This document shows positions 35,750 to 44,291 of a stretch of DNA of 64,000 bases, in pieces. The stretch lies in NCBI RefSeq assembly GCF_018141105.1, contig NZ_CP054839.1:2666001-2730000 (forward strand). The letters are read 5' to 3'. The stretch comes from Saccharopolyspora erythraea (GTDB lineage Bacteria > Actinomycetota > Actinomycetes > Mycobacteriales > Pseudonocardiaceae). The notes below the pieces were generated by a model. It worked only from the letters and a program-made list of their open reading frames with translations, ran no database searches and was not told where the DNA came from. How positions within the stretch are numbered: position 1 is the stretch's first letter; each line of letters begins with the position of its first letter. A program made the position numbers and the translations under genes.

Positions 35750-36099
35750 GGGTTGCTCCCTGTTTCCTGCATTTGGTGCGAAAAGCGTACGTGCGCTGGC
35801 GTGACCTGCGAACTCGTGTCCACCACCGACCTGCCCGGACCGCCTTTCGCGCTGGTAACCCGGACGTGGCCTGCAGCACGTTGCGGCGAAACCTACGCCG
35901 GGGCCCGGGCCGACAAGGTTGTCGGTTCGGACGACATATCGCGCTGTTGGTTGTTCGATCGCACTAGCCAGGCTGGATCGGGGTGCAGCCCGCAGCACAC
36001 CGGGGAACATCTGTGCGCCATGCGTGACGGCGAGCGGTCTGGATCGTTAGTGTTCACGTCCGCGTGCAACGCAGCCCGCCGCCGGAAGTGAGAGATCGG
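35750..36099. promoter_or_regulatory. Divergent intergenic region, with an inverted repeat at 35910-35925
   Basis: This 350-base gap separates the permease (minus) from the stress protein (plus). No gene is supported. It contains a near-palindrome CCGACAAGGTTGTCGG (35910-35925; 7-bp arms, 2-base spacer), a plausible dimeric regulator site located about 160 bases upstream of the permease start. No clear -10/-35 pair was identified. Confidence 0.45.
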
Positions 36100-36552
36100 A
36101 TGCCCAGTTACCGCAAGGTCGTCGTCGGAACGGACGGCTCGCCGCCGTCGCTGCGGGCGGTGGCCCGCGCCGCCGAGGTCGCGCGGGACGCCTCCGCCGC
36201 GCTGGTGATCGTCTGCGCCTACTACCCGAACAGCGAGCGCGAGGTCGAGCAGGCCAAGCAGGAGCTCGGCGAGGAGGCTTTCCAGGTGATCGGCTCCGCG
36301 CCCGCCGAGGACACCCTGCGGGAGGCCACCGACCGCGCCCGCACCGCGGGCGCCACCGAGGTCGAGACCGTCTCGGTGGTCGGCGCTCCGGTGGCGTCGC
36401 TGGTCGAGGCCGCCGAGAAGCACTCGGCCGACCTGCTGGTGGTGGGCAGCCGGGGCCTGAACACGGTGAAGGGCCGGATCCTGGGCTCGGTGCCCTCCGA
36501 GGTGTCCCGCCGCGCCGACTGCGATGTGCTCGTTGTCCGAACCTCGCGATGA
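36100..36552 (+). CDS. Universal stress protein (UspA family)
   Basis: A 150-residue single-domain Usp. The N-terminal KVVVGTDGS and the C-terminal ATP-binding loop VVGSRGLNTVKGRILGSV (G2xG9xGS form) are both present, so it should bind ATP, and mycobacterial relatives also bind cAMP. The start is ATG 36100, with weak ribosome-site support. Its last 29 bases overlap the next gene, a nucleotide cyclase, implying co-expression. Confidence 0.93.
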   Translation: MPSYRKVVVGTDGSPPSLRAVARAAEVARDASAALVIVCAYYPNSEREVEQAKQELGEEAFQVIGSAPAEDTLREATDRARTAGATEVETVSVVGAPVASLVEAAEKHSADLLVVGSRGLNTVKGRILGSVPSEVSRRADCDVLVVRTSR

Positions 36553-37510
36553 CGCGGTGGCCGGGCGCCCCGAGCTGGAGACCGTCCTGCTCGGCGGGCC
36601 CGCGCGCCACACCAAGGCCGACGTGGCGCGGGAGGCCGGCGTCGAGCTGCGGCGCGCCGAGCGGCTCTGGCAGGCCATGGGCTTCGCCCACGTCGACGAC
36701 GACGCCGTGGTGTTCACCGACGCCGACGTGGCCGCGCTGCGCAGGCTGGTCCAGCTCGTCTCGGCGCAGGTCCTGACGCCCGAGGCGGAGACGGCGGTCG
36801 CGCGCTCGCTGGGCCAGGCGATGTCGCGGCTGGCGGAGTGGCAGGTCGGCATCTTCCGGACGGTGCTCGGCGACGACTTCTCCGGCGACCTGGCCACGAC
36901 CGCGCAGTTCGCCGGGGCGATCATGCCGGTGATGGAGCAGTTGCAGGGCTACGTGTGGCGGCGGCACCTCACCGCCACCGCGATGCGCGAGCTCGGCGGC
37001 CGCGACACCGGTGAGGACGAGCGGACCCTGGTCATCGGCTTCGCCGACATCGTCGGCTACACCCGGCTGATCCGGGACTTCACCGAGCTGGAGCTGGCCA
37101 GCCTGATCGACGACTTCGAGGAGCTGGCCACCGGCGTGGTCGCCGAGAACCGCGGCCGGATCATCAAGACCGTGGGCGACGAGGTCCTGTTCGTCACCGA
37201 CACCGCCGCCGACGGCGCCGAGATCGCGCTCAGCCTCAACGAGCAGATCGCCCAGTCGACGCGGCTGCCACCGCTGCGCATCGGGCTGGCCAAGGGCGTG
37301 GTGCTGGCCCGGTTCGGCGACGTCTACGGCTCGACGGTCAACATCGCCAGCAGGCTCACCTCGGTGGCCCGGCCCGCCTCGGTGCTGGTCGACCGGGAGG
37401 TGTCGGCCGCGCTGCGCGACCACCCGGACTACCACCTGCTCTCGGTCGGCCCGACGAAGGTCCAGGGCTTCCGGGGCCTGCGCGCCTGGGCGCTGCGCCG
37501 CGCGCGCTGA
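36524..37510 (+). CDS. Class III adenylate/guanylate cyclase with N-terminal regulatory domain
   Basis: A 328-residue cyclase resembling mycobacterial Rv1264-type enzymes. The N-terminal half (about 20-155) is helical with a helix-turn-helix-like stretch (TKADVAREAGVELRRAERLW), matching the autoinhibitory, pH-sensing regulatory domain of that group. The catalytic domain (about 165-320) has metal-binding FADIVGY and VGDEV, purine-selecting IIKTVGDE, and the transition-state Asn and Arg in VYGSTVNIASRL, so it looks active. It likely makes cAMP. ATG 36524 lies within the Usp gene; GTG 36557, just past the Usp stop, is an alternative start. Confidence 0.88.
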   Translation: MCSLSEPRDDAVAGRPELETVLLGGPARHTKADVAREAGVELRRAERLWQAMGFAHVDDDAVVFTDADVAALRRLVQLVSAQVLTPEAETAVARSLGQAMSRLAEWQVGIFRTVLGDDFSGDLATTAQFAGAIMPVMEQLQGYVWRRHLTATAMRELGGRDTGEDERTLVIGFADIVGYTRLIRDFTELELASLIDDFEELATGVVAENRGRIIKTVGDEVLFVTDTAADGAEIALSLNEQIAQSTRLPPLRIGLAKGVVLARFGDVYGSTVNIASRLTSVARPASVLVDREVSAALRDHPDYHLLSVGPTKVQGFRGLRAWALRRAR

Positions 37511-37519
37511 CCGCGCCGC

Positions 37520-37817
37520 GCGCTGCGGCCCGGGACTCAGCGCGGCATCGCCGGGGAGGTCCGCGACGCGCGCACCGATCCCCGGTACGGCCCGGCGGTG
37601 CACTTCGAGATCCCCGTCCCACGTCGGTGCCCGGGGCGGACCTAGACCGCGGAAGATCTGCGCGGTCGTGCCCGACGGGTAGCGTTCGGCGATCCACTCC
37701 GGGGGGTGGCCCGTCGGCCCGCACGGCCGTGGTGCCGACGATCTCGGCGCCGGGTGCCTCGGCGACGAACAACGCCGTGCGCGCGGTGTAGTCGCCGACG
37801 GTGCGGAGCTCCGGCAT
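37520..37817 (-). pseudogene. Frameshifted GNAT acetyltransferase remnant
   Basis: From ATG 37817 the minus strand reads LRTVGDYTARTALFVAEAPG, then IVGTTAVRADGPPP, a GNAT N-terminal half. At a run of six C (G on the plus strand, 37701-37706) the frame breaks; dropping one C gives PPPEWIAERYPSGTTAQIFR, the expected continuation. The acetyl-CoA-binding RxxGxG motif that should follow is missing, and the rest is degraded to about 37520. So this is a decayed gene, unless the single-base shift is a sequencing error and the C-terminus has simply diverged. End coordinates are approximate. The rest of the gap up to 38087 shows no gene. Confidence 0.6.
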
Positions 37818-38087
37818 GGCCACTCCCGTCAGTGTGATACAGATCGCTCACCGGTGCCTCGCTGTTGCAAACGATGTGCAGCAGAAACCTGCTCCCGGTG
37901 ACGCCGGGCGGCCTGTCGGCTCTCCTGCCTGCGGGTTCGCTCGACCGTGGACGGTCAACCGCTTCACCGCCCGACCATGCGTGAATGTTCTTCATGTCCG
38001 TATCGGGCTGCTTGATCACCCGAGCGGCTGGACTGCGGCATCCGCGTGTGGGATGCCCCCGGACATCGGCGGTCATAAGGTCGACTC

Positions 38088-39470
38088 ATGGGAACCGAGC
38101 GGGGAACGGTCATTCCGGCAAGTCACTCCGACGAGGTCGCCGCGCTGGCCGACAGCTACGCGAGACTGCCCGCGGGCGAACCGGTCCGGCTCGCCAAAGC
38201 GACCTCGAACCTGTTCCGGTTCCGCGACCCCGCCACCGGCCCCGGTCTCGACGTCGCCCGTCTCAACCGGGTGCTGGCCGTGGACCCGTCGACCCGCACC
38301 GCCCAGGTCCAGGGCATGGCCACCTACGAGAGCATCGTCGACGCGCACCTGCCGTCCGGGCACATCCCGCTGGTCGTGCCGCAGCTCAAGACGATCACGC
38401 TGGGCGGGGCCATCGCGGGGCTGGGCATCGAGTCGACCTCCTTCCGCAACGGCCTGCCGCACGAGTCGGTGCGGGAGATGGAGATCCTCACCGGCGACGG
38501 CCGGGTCGTGCTCGCCCGCCCGGACAACGAGCACGCCGAACTGTTCCGCGGGTTCCCCAACTCCTACGGCACGCTGGGCTACGCCCTGCGCCTGGAGATC
38601 GAGCTGGAGCCGGTGCAGTCCTACGTGCGGTTGCGCCACCTGCGCTTCGGATCGGCCGCCGAGTGCGCCGAGGCCATCGCGAGCATCTGCCGCGACCGCG
38701 AGCACGACGGCCACCCGGTCGACTTCCTCGACGGCACCGTGTTCTCGGCGGGCGAGCAGTACCTGACGCTGGGGGAGTACCGGCCCGACGCCCCGCCCAC
38801 CAGCGACTACACCGGCCAGCAGGTCTACTACCGCTCGTTGCGCACGCGGCAGACCGACCACCTGTCCATCCGCGACTACCTGTGGCGCTGGGACACCGAC
38901 TGGTTCTGGTGCTCGCGCGCATTCGGAGTCCAGCACCCGCTGGTGCGGCGGTTCTGGCCGCGCCGCTACCGCCGGTCCGACGTCTACCGCCGGATCGTGT
39001 CGTGGGACCGCCGCCTCGGCCTCACCGACCGGCTCTCCAGGCTGCGCGGCGGTGGCGGGAACGAGCCGGTGATCCAGGACGTGGAGATCCCCGTCGACAG
39101 GCTGGCGGAGTTCCTGGAGTTCTTCCACGCCGAGACCGGGATCAGCCCGGTCTGGCTGTGCCCGGTGCGCCTGCGCGACCGGAAGGGCTGGCCGCTGTAC
39201 CCGATGGACCCGGACACGCTCTACGTCAACGTCGGCTTCTGGTCGGCGGTGCCGTTGCGGCCCGACGAGGCGCCGGGCACCCACAACCGCGCGATCGAGC
39301 GCGTGGTCGGCGAGCTCGGCGGGCACAAGTCCCTGTACTCCAACGCCTACTACGGCGAGGACGAGTTCTGGCGGCTGTACAACCGCCCCGCCTACCAGCG
39401 CCTCAAGGAGCGCTACGACCCGGACGGACGTCTTCCGGGCCTCTACGACAAGTGCGTCCGGGAAAAGTGA
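38088..39470 (+). CDS. tmsA: FAD-binding oxidoreductase TmsA (10-methyl fatty acid synthesis)
   Basis: A 460-residue FAD_binding_4/DHCR24-like protein. The FAD-domain features are QVQGMATYESIV, VVPQLKTITLGGAIAGLGIESTSFRNG and NSYGTLGYAL. The gene is followed 26 bases later by an SAM-dependent cyclopropane-synthase-like methyltransferase, the tmsA-tmsB (bfaA-bfaB) order used by actinobacteria to make 10-methylstearic (tuberculostearic) acid. TmsB methylenates oleoyl phospholipid and TmsA reduces the 10-methylene group. ATG 38088 follows AAGG by seven bases. Confidence 0.88.
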   Translation: MGTERGTVIPASHSDEVAALADSYARLPAGEPVRLAKATSNLFRFRDPATGPGLDVARLNRVLAVDPSTRTAQVQGMATYESIVDAHLPSGHIPLVVPQLKTITLGGAIAGLGIESTSFRNGLPHESVREMEILTGDGRVVLARPDNEHAELFRGFPNSYGTLGYALRLEIELEPVQSYVRLRHLRFGSAAECAEAIASICRDREHDGHPVDFLDGTVFSAGEQYLTLGEYRPDAPPTSDYTGQQVYYRSLRTRQTDHLSIRDYLWRWDTDWFWCSRAFGVQHPLVRRFWPRRYRRSDVYRRIVSWDRRLGLTDRLSRLRGGGGNEPVIQDVEIPVDRLAEFLEFFHAETGISPVWLCPVRLRDRKGWPLYPMDPDTLYVNVGFWSAVPLRPDEAPGTHNRAIERVVGELGGHKSLYSNAYYGEDEFWRLYNRPAYQRLKERYDPDGRLPGLYDKCVREK

Positions 39471-39496
39471 CGCGCGCAGGGGAAGGAGTTTCGGTG

Positions 39497-40726
39497 ATGG
39501 GGCTGGCAGAGGTGTTCCCGCGCATCCTCGGGGAGGACGTCCCGGTCGAGTTCCGCGCCTACGACGGGAGCCGCGCAGGCAGGGCCGGTGCCGACGTCGC
39601 CATCGAGATCCGTTCGCCGCTGGCGATGTCGCACCTGGCGGCGGCTCCCGGTGAGCTGGGGCTGGCCCGTGCCTACGTCACGGGCTCGCTGGAAGTGCAC
39701 GGCGACATGTACGCCGCGTTGTCGAGCTTCCCGGCGATCACGGTCAGCGACGTGCCGCTGAAGACCAGGCTCGCGCTGATGTCCCGGCTGGGCGGGCTGC
39801 GGCTGTGGTGGCCGGTGCGGCCGCCGGCGCAGGAGTACCGGCCGCGGGGCTGGCGCCATTCCAAGAGGCGCGACAGCTTGTCCATCTCGCACCACTACGA
39901 CGTATCCAACCGGTTCTACGAGTGGGTGCTCGGACCTTCGATGGCCTACACCTGCGCGGTGTACCCGGAGGCGGGCTCGAGCCTGGAGGAGGCGCAGTTC
40001 ACCAAGCACGACCTGGTGGCACGCAAACTCGGGCTGGCCAAGGGGATGCGGCTGCTCGACGTCGGGTGCGGCTGGGGCGGCATGGTGATGCACGCCGCCA
40101 AGCACTACGGCGTGCGGGCTCTGGGCGTGACCCTGTCGCGGCAGCAGGCGCAGTGGGCGCAGAAGGCCATCGCCGAGCGCGGGCTGGCCGACCTGGCCGA
40201 GGTGCGGCACCTGGACTACCGCGACGTCCGGGAGACCGGTTTCGACGCGGTCAGCTCGATCGGGCTCACCGAGCACATCGGAGCCGCGCAGCTCCCGGCG
40301 TACTTCTCGTTCCTCCAGGACAAGCTCAAGCCCGGCGGAAGGCTGCTCAACCACTGCATCACCAGGCCGGACGGCAGCCACGGTTCCCGGCCGGGCAAGT
40401 TCATCAGCCGCTACGTCTTCCCGGACGGGGAGCTGGAGCCGGTCGGCACCCTGGTGTCGGCGATGAACGACAACGGCTTCGAGGTGCGCCACGAGGAGAA
40501 CCTGCGGGAGCACTACGCCCTGACACTGGCCGGCTGGTCCGCGAACCTCGACGCGAACTGGCCGGCGGCGGTGCGCGAGGTGGGGCCCGAGCGCGCCCGC
40601 GTCTGGCGGCTGTACATGGCGGCCTGCCGGCTGGGCTTCGAGCTCAACGTCGTGCAGCTGCACCAGGTCCTGGGCGTGCGCCTGGACGGCACCGACGCCC
40701 GGATGCCGCTGCGCCCGGCCTGGTGA
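39497..40726 (+). CDS. tmsB: SAM-dependent fatty-acid methyltransferase TmsB (cyclopropane-synthase family)
   Basis: A 409-residue CFA-synthase-like enzyme. An N-terminal domain (about 1-110) is followed by SISHHYDVSNRFYEWVLG, SAM motif LLDVGCGWGG (about 186-195) and GVTLSRQQ, SSIGLTEHIG and FISRYVFPDGEL, all typical of the family. Beside tmsA it is expected to transfer the methyl group to the double bond of phospholipid oleate, giving the 10-methylene intermediate. GGAAGGAG (39481-39488) serves either GTG 39494 or ATG 39497. No tmsC-like gene follows. Confidence 0.9.
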   Translation: MGLAEVFPRILGEDVPVEFRAYDGSRAGRAGADVAIEIRSPLAMSHLAAAPGELGLARAYVTGSLEVHGDMYAALSSFPAITVSDVPLKTRLALMSRLGGLRLWWPVRPPAQEYRPRGWRHSKRRDSLSISHHYDVSNRFYEWVLGPSMAYTCAVYPEAGSSLEEAQFTKHDLVARKLGLAKGMRLLDVGCGWGGMVMHAAKHYGVRALGVTLSRQQAQWAQKAIAERGLADLAEVRHLDYRDVRETGFDAVSSIGLTEHIGAAQLPAYFSFLQDKLKPGGRLLNHCITRPDGSHGSRPGKFISRYVFPDGELEPVGTLVSAMNDNGFEVRHEENLREHYALTLAGWSANLDANWPAAVREVGPERARVWRLYMAACRLGFELNVVQLHQVLGVRLDGTDARMPLRPAW

Positions 40727-40771
40727 GCTGACCGCGAACCGCCTCGCCGCGGCTGATCGGCGGCTCGAGGG

Positions 40772-42190
40772 TCACGGCGCTAGGTCGTTCAGGGACATCG
40801 GCGGGACGTACTCGCCGACGGGGTTGCGGATCCACCAGGCGCCGGTCTCGCGGCGTTCCCGCGCGGTGGTGAAGCGGTAGTGGAAGAAGCGCGCGCGGAC
40901 CTCGGTGGGCGGGGACTGCGGGAAGGGGTTGCGGCGCAACAGCTTCAGGACGTGCCGGTCGTTGCGCAGCAGCGCTTCCAGGAAGCGCGGCAGCCAGCCG
41001 CGCCCGTAGCCGGGCGAGATGGCGCAGAACCACATCAGCCAGTCCAGCCGCAGGTGGTAGGGGGCCACCTGCGGCGGGCGGCGCATCGGGTCGCCCGGCT
41101 TGCCCTTGAAGTCGTACTCCCGCCACTGCGAGTCGCCGTCGCGCCCCTCCACGACGACCTCGTAGCGGGTGCGGGTGATGCTGCCGAAAGCGCCGTAGGT
41201 GTTGCCCAGGTGCAGCTTGTTGAAGCTGCGGTTCATGACCTGGCGCCTGCCGAGCATGTTGCGCACGGGCGCGTAGCTCAGCGCCACCATCGTCGCGGTC
41301 AGCACCAGGACCAGCGCCAGCCACCAGACCGGCGCGGGCGAGTCGGGGAGCGGGACCGGCAGTCCGCCGAGCACCTGCGGGCCCATCGCGGCGAAGGCCA
41401 GCGTGATGGTGACCAGGTTCAGCCATGCGAAGTTGCCGCTGAGCACCAGCCAGAGCTGCGTCGCCACGACGACCACCGCGGCCACCGAGGCGACCGGCTG
41501 CGGGGCGAACAGCCCGAACGGGACGACGAGCTGGGTGAAGTGGTTGGCCGCGACCTCGATCCGGTGCAGCGGCCGGGGAAGCCGGTGGAACCTCCTGCTC
41601 AGCGGTCCCGGCATCGGCTGCGTCTCGTGGTGGTAGTACAGCGCGGTGAGGTCGCGCCAGCAGGAGTCGCCGCGCATCTTGATCAGCCCGGCGCCGAACT
41701 CGACGCGGAACAGCAGCCAGCACATCAGCCACAGCACCGGCATCGGCGGCGGCAGGTGCGCGGGTCCGAGGAAGATCGCCAGGAAACCGGCCTCCAGCAG
41801 CAGCGACTCCCAGCCGAATGAGTACCAGACCTGTCCGATGTTGACGATCGACAGGTACAGCACCCACAGCAGCGCCCACACCGCCATCGACGTCCACAGC
41901 GGCAGCACGTCGGCGGCCCCGGCCAGCACCGCCGCGCTGACCGCCGTGCCGAGCCAGGCCACCGCGGCGAAGAACCGGTCCGAGTAGTGCAGGTGGAACA
42001 GGCTCGGCGCCCGGCGGAACCCGGCCGCCGCCAGGAAGCGCGGGACCGGGGTCAGCCCGTGCTCGCCGAGCAGTGGCCGGAACTGGGTGACCGCGGTCAG
42101 GAAGGCCAGCAGGTAGGTGAGGGCGAGCAGGTGCTGGACGACGAAGCGCGCCTGCGCGTAGTCGGCGCTGACGAACCACTGCCAGTTCAT
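40772..42190 (-). CDS. Lipase maturation factor family membrane protein
   Basis: A 472-residue membrane protein with roughly seven to nine helices. Characteristic LMF1-family stretches are IGQVWYSFGWESLLLEAGFLAIFLGP, VEFGAGLIKMRGDSCWRDLTALYYHHETQPMP and the C-terminal RFFHYRFTTARERRETGAWW. The vertebrate relative is an ER factor for lipase folding; bacterial members have no established role. It is convergent with tmsB and near other lipid genes, so a lipid or secreted-enzyme link is conceivable. ATG 42190 follows a GGAGG-like site. Confidence 0.88.
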   Translation of the reverse strand: MNWQWFVSADYAQARFVVQHLLALTYLLAFLTAVTQFRPLLGEHGLTPVPRFLAAAGFRRAPSLFHLHYSDRFFAAVAWLGTAVSAAVLAGAADVLPLWTSMAVWALLWVLYLSIVNIGQVWYSFGWESLLLEAGFLAIFLGPAHLPPPMPVLWLMCWLLFRVEFGAGLIKMRGDSCWRDLTALYYHHETQPMPGPLSRRFHRLPRPLHRIEVAANHFTQLVVPFGLFAPQPVASVAAVVVVATQLWLVLSGNFAWLNLVTITLAFAAMGPQVLGGLPVPLPDSPAPVWWLALVLVLTATMVALSYAPVRNMLGRRQVMNRSFNKLHLGNTYGAFGSITRTRYEVVVEGRDGDSQWREYDFKGKPGDPMRRPPQVAPYHLRLDWLMWFCAISPGYGRGWLPRFLEALLRNDRHVLKLLRRNPFPQSPPTEVRARFFHYRFTTARERRETGAWWIRNPVGEYVPPMSLNDLAP

Positions 42191-42277
42191 CGGTCCCTCC
42201 TCGCTTCGACCGTGGTTCCAGCGTGCCGGGCCGTCTCTAGAATCGCTGACGGAGCACGCGGTGTGGAGGGTTGCAGG

Positions 42278-43111
42278 TTGCTGGACGACGTGGTGGACGT
42301 GCTGGTCTGCCCGCACTGCGGTGCGGACCTGGCCGCCGCCGGGCAGAGCCTGCGCTGCGCGTCGGGGCACGTGTTCGACCTGGCCCGCCAGGGCTACGTG
42401 AGCCTGCTGACCGGACATCCGCCCGCCGGCACCGGCGACACCGCGGCGATGGTCGCCGCCCGCTCGGCGTTCCTCACAGCCGGCCACTACGACCCGATCG
42501 CCGGCCAGGTCCGCGACGCCGTCGCCGAGGCGCGCCCGGAGGGCGGCTGCGTGGTCGACGTCGGCGCGGGCACCGGTCACTACCTGGCCAGGCTCGTGGA
42601 CGCGGTACCCGGGACCGGACTCGCGCTCGACGTCTCGAAGTACGCGTGCCGGCGGGCGGCCAAGATCCACCCCAGGGTCGGGGCCGCGGTCGCCGACGCC
42701 TGGCGGGCGTTGCCGGTGCGCAGCGCGGGCGCGTCCGCGGTCCTCAACGTCTTCGCGCCCCGCAACGCGGCCGAGATGCACCGGGTGCTGCGGCCCGGCG
42801 GGCGGCTCGTCGTCGTCACGCCGAACCCGGAGCACCTCGGCGGGCTGGTCGCCGAGCTCGGGTTGCTCAGCGTCGACGAGCGCAAGCAGGAGCGGCTGGA
42901 CCAGCAGCTCGGGGGCCTGTTCGAGCCCGTCGGGCAGCGGACGTGCGAGTTCACCATGCGGCTGGACCGCGCCGAGGCCGAGGCGGTGGTGGGCATGGGC
43001 CCCAGTGCGTGGCACTCCTCGGCGCGGGACATCGGCGCGCGCATCGCGGCGCTGCCCGAGCCGGTGCTGGTCACCGCGTCGGTCACGGTCTCGGTCTACC
43101 GCCGGGAGTAG
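42278..43111 (+). CDS. RlmA/TlrB-type 23S rRNA (guanine-N1)-methyltransferase
   Basis: A 277-residue methyltransferase with an N-terminal zinc finger (CPHC at about 11-14 and C..GH at about 26-32) followed by FDLARQGYVSLL, then a Rossmann SAM domain (VVDVGAGTGHYL, LALDVSKYACRRAAK, VLNVFAPRNAAEMHRVLRPGGRLVVVTP). This is the layout of RlmA I/II, which methylates G745 or G748; TlrB members give resistance to tylosin-like macrolides. A producer of polyketides may use it for housekeeping or self-protection; which base is modified is not clear. TTG 42278 has GGAGGG seven bases upstream; GTG 42263 is an alternative. Confidence 0.85.
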   Translation: MLDDVVDVLVCPHCGADLAAAGQSLRCASGHVFDLARQGYVSLLTGHPPAGTGDTAAMVAARSAFLTAGHYDPIAGQVRDAVAEARPEGGCVVDVGAGTGHYLARLVDAVPGTGLALDVSKYACRRAAKIHPRVGAAVADAWRALPVRSAGASAVLNVFAPRNAAEMHRVLRPGGRLVVVTPNPEHLGGLVAELGLLSVDERKQERLDQQLGGLFEPVGQRTCEFTMRLDRAEAEAVVGMGPSAWHSSARDIGARIAALPEPVLVTASVTVSVYRRE

Positions 43112-43182
43112 CGCGGCACGGCGCCGCTGGGGCAGGCCGCTGGCACGGGTCGGATCAGGGCCCCCGCCTGAAGCGCAGCGGG

Positions 43183-44238
43183 TCAGCTCCGCGCGACCGG
43201 CAGCCGCAGGGCGATGCGGATCGCGCTCAGCCGCGCGCGGGGCATCGTCCGCGCGCGGGAGATCCGGTTGAGCACCCGCGAGGCGGTGGCCATCCGGCGC
43301 GTCGGCCGTCGCCGGGCCCGGTCGTAGTCGGCCAGCGCCTGCCCGGGGTCGTCGGCGCCTCGCAGGCACGCGGCCAGCGTCACGGCGTCGATGAGCGCCT
43401 GGCAGGCGCCCTGGCCGAGGTCGGGTGTCATCGCGTGCGCGGCGTCACCGACCAGCACGGCGTTGTCCACCGCGAACGTCTCCGGAGCGGGCGCGAGCTG
43501 GCAGACCTCGTCGCGGACGATCTCGGACTCCGGCGTGGCCTCGATGATCCGCGGGATCGGGTCGTGCCAGCCGGCGAAGAGGGAGCGCAGCTCCTGGTGG
43601 TGAGCGCCGAGCCGGTAGTCGGCGGGCGCGGTGAGGCAGGCGAACCACTGGGCCGGTTCGTCCTCGACCGGCACGACGCCGAACTTGCGGCCCGGCCCCC
43701 AGGTCTGGCCGTGGAACGCGGTGTCCACATCGGCGGTTCCCCGCCAAGCGATGCAACCCATGTAGCGCGGCTGCGACGCCGGGAACAGCGCGGTGCGGAT
43801 CCGGCTGTGGACGCCGTCGGCACCTACCAGCACGTCGCACTCGGCGCTCAGCGCGACGTGGGGGTCGATGTCGCTGTCGGTGTGCACGGCGCCCGCGGGC
43901 AGCTCGTCGAGCAGCAGCCGCATCAGCGAGCTCCGGGTGAGCACCCGCGGGCTGGGGCCCTCGCCCTCCCCGCCGACGTCGACCGAGGTGACCACCCTGC
44001 CGTCCGGCCTGCGCAGCTCGAAGTGCTCGTGCAACGGCGAACGGGCCCGGACGGCATCGCCGATGCCGAGCTCGTCGAGCGCCTCCTGCGCGTCGGCCCA
44101 GAGCGTCAGGGCGTTGCCGGGACCGGAGATCCGCGGCGCGCGCTCGTGGACCTCGACTTCCCAGCCCTCGCGGTGCAGCGCGACCGCGGAGGCGAGTCCG
44201 CCGACGCCACCGCCCACGATGATCGCCCGTCTGGTCAT
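43183..44238 (-). CDS. FAD-dependent monooxygenase (UbiH/PHBH family)
   Basis: A 351-residue group A flavoprotein monooxygenase. The N-terminal Rossmann motif is IIVGGGVGGLASAVAL, the middle DG motif is DVLVGADGVHSRIR, and the C-terminal FAD motif is VLVGDAAHAMTPDLGQGACQA. It should hydroxylate an aromatic or related compound with NAD(P)H and O2. It is divergent from a TetR regulator with palindromes between them, a typical drug- or aromatic-inducible pair. The substrate is unknown. Confidence 0.92.
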   Translation of the reverse strand: MTRRAIIVGGGVGGLASAVALHREGWEVEVHERAPRISGPGNALTLWADAQEALDELGIGDAVRARSPLHEHFELRRPDGRVVTSVDVGGEGEGPSPRVLTRSSLMRLLLDELPAGAVHTDSDIDPHVALSAECDVLVGADGVHSRIRTALFPASQPRYMGCIAWRGTADVDTAFHGQTWGPGRKFGVVPVEDEPAQWFACLTAPADYRLGAHHQELRSLFAGWHDPIPRIIEATPESEIVRDEVCQLAPAPETFAVDNAVLVGDAAHAMTPDLGQGACQALIDAVTLAACLRGADDPGQALADYDRARRRPTRRMATASRVLNRISRARTMPRARLSAIRIALRLPVARS

Positions 44239-44249
44239 CGGCGCACTGT

Positions 44250-44274
44250 ACTACGTGTGTAGTGCAAAGTTGCA
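44250..44274. promoter_or_regulatory. Two adjacent palindromes between monooxygenase and TetR genes
   Basis: ACTAC-GTGT-GTAGT (44250-44263) is directly followed by TGCAA-AG-TTGCA (44263-44274). They fill the gap between the divergent starts (44238 and 44292) and are strong candidates for TetR operator sites covering both promoters. Confidence 0.62.
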
Positions 44275-44291
44275 CATATATGATCCGCGCG

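Noticed and set aside
37356-37823. A full 155-codon acetyltransferase gene on the minus strand
   Set aside because: Only the first 40 codons look like GNAT; the rest is out of frame and runs antisense into the cyclase gene, so it is listed as a remnant.
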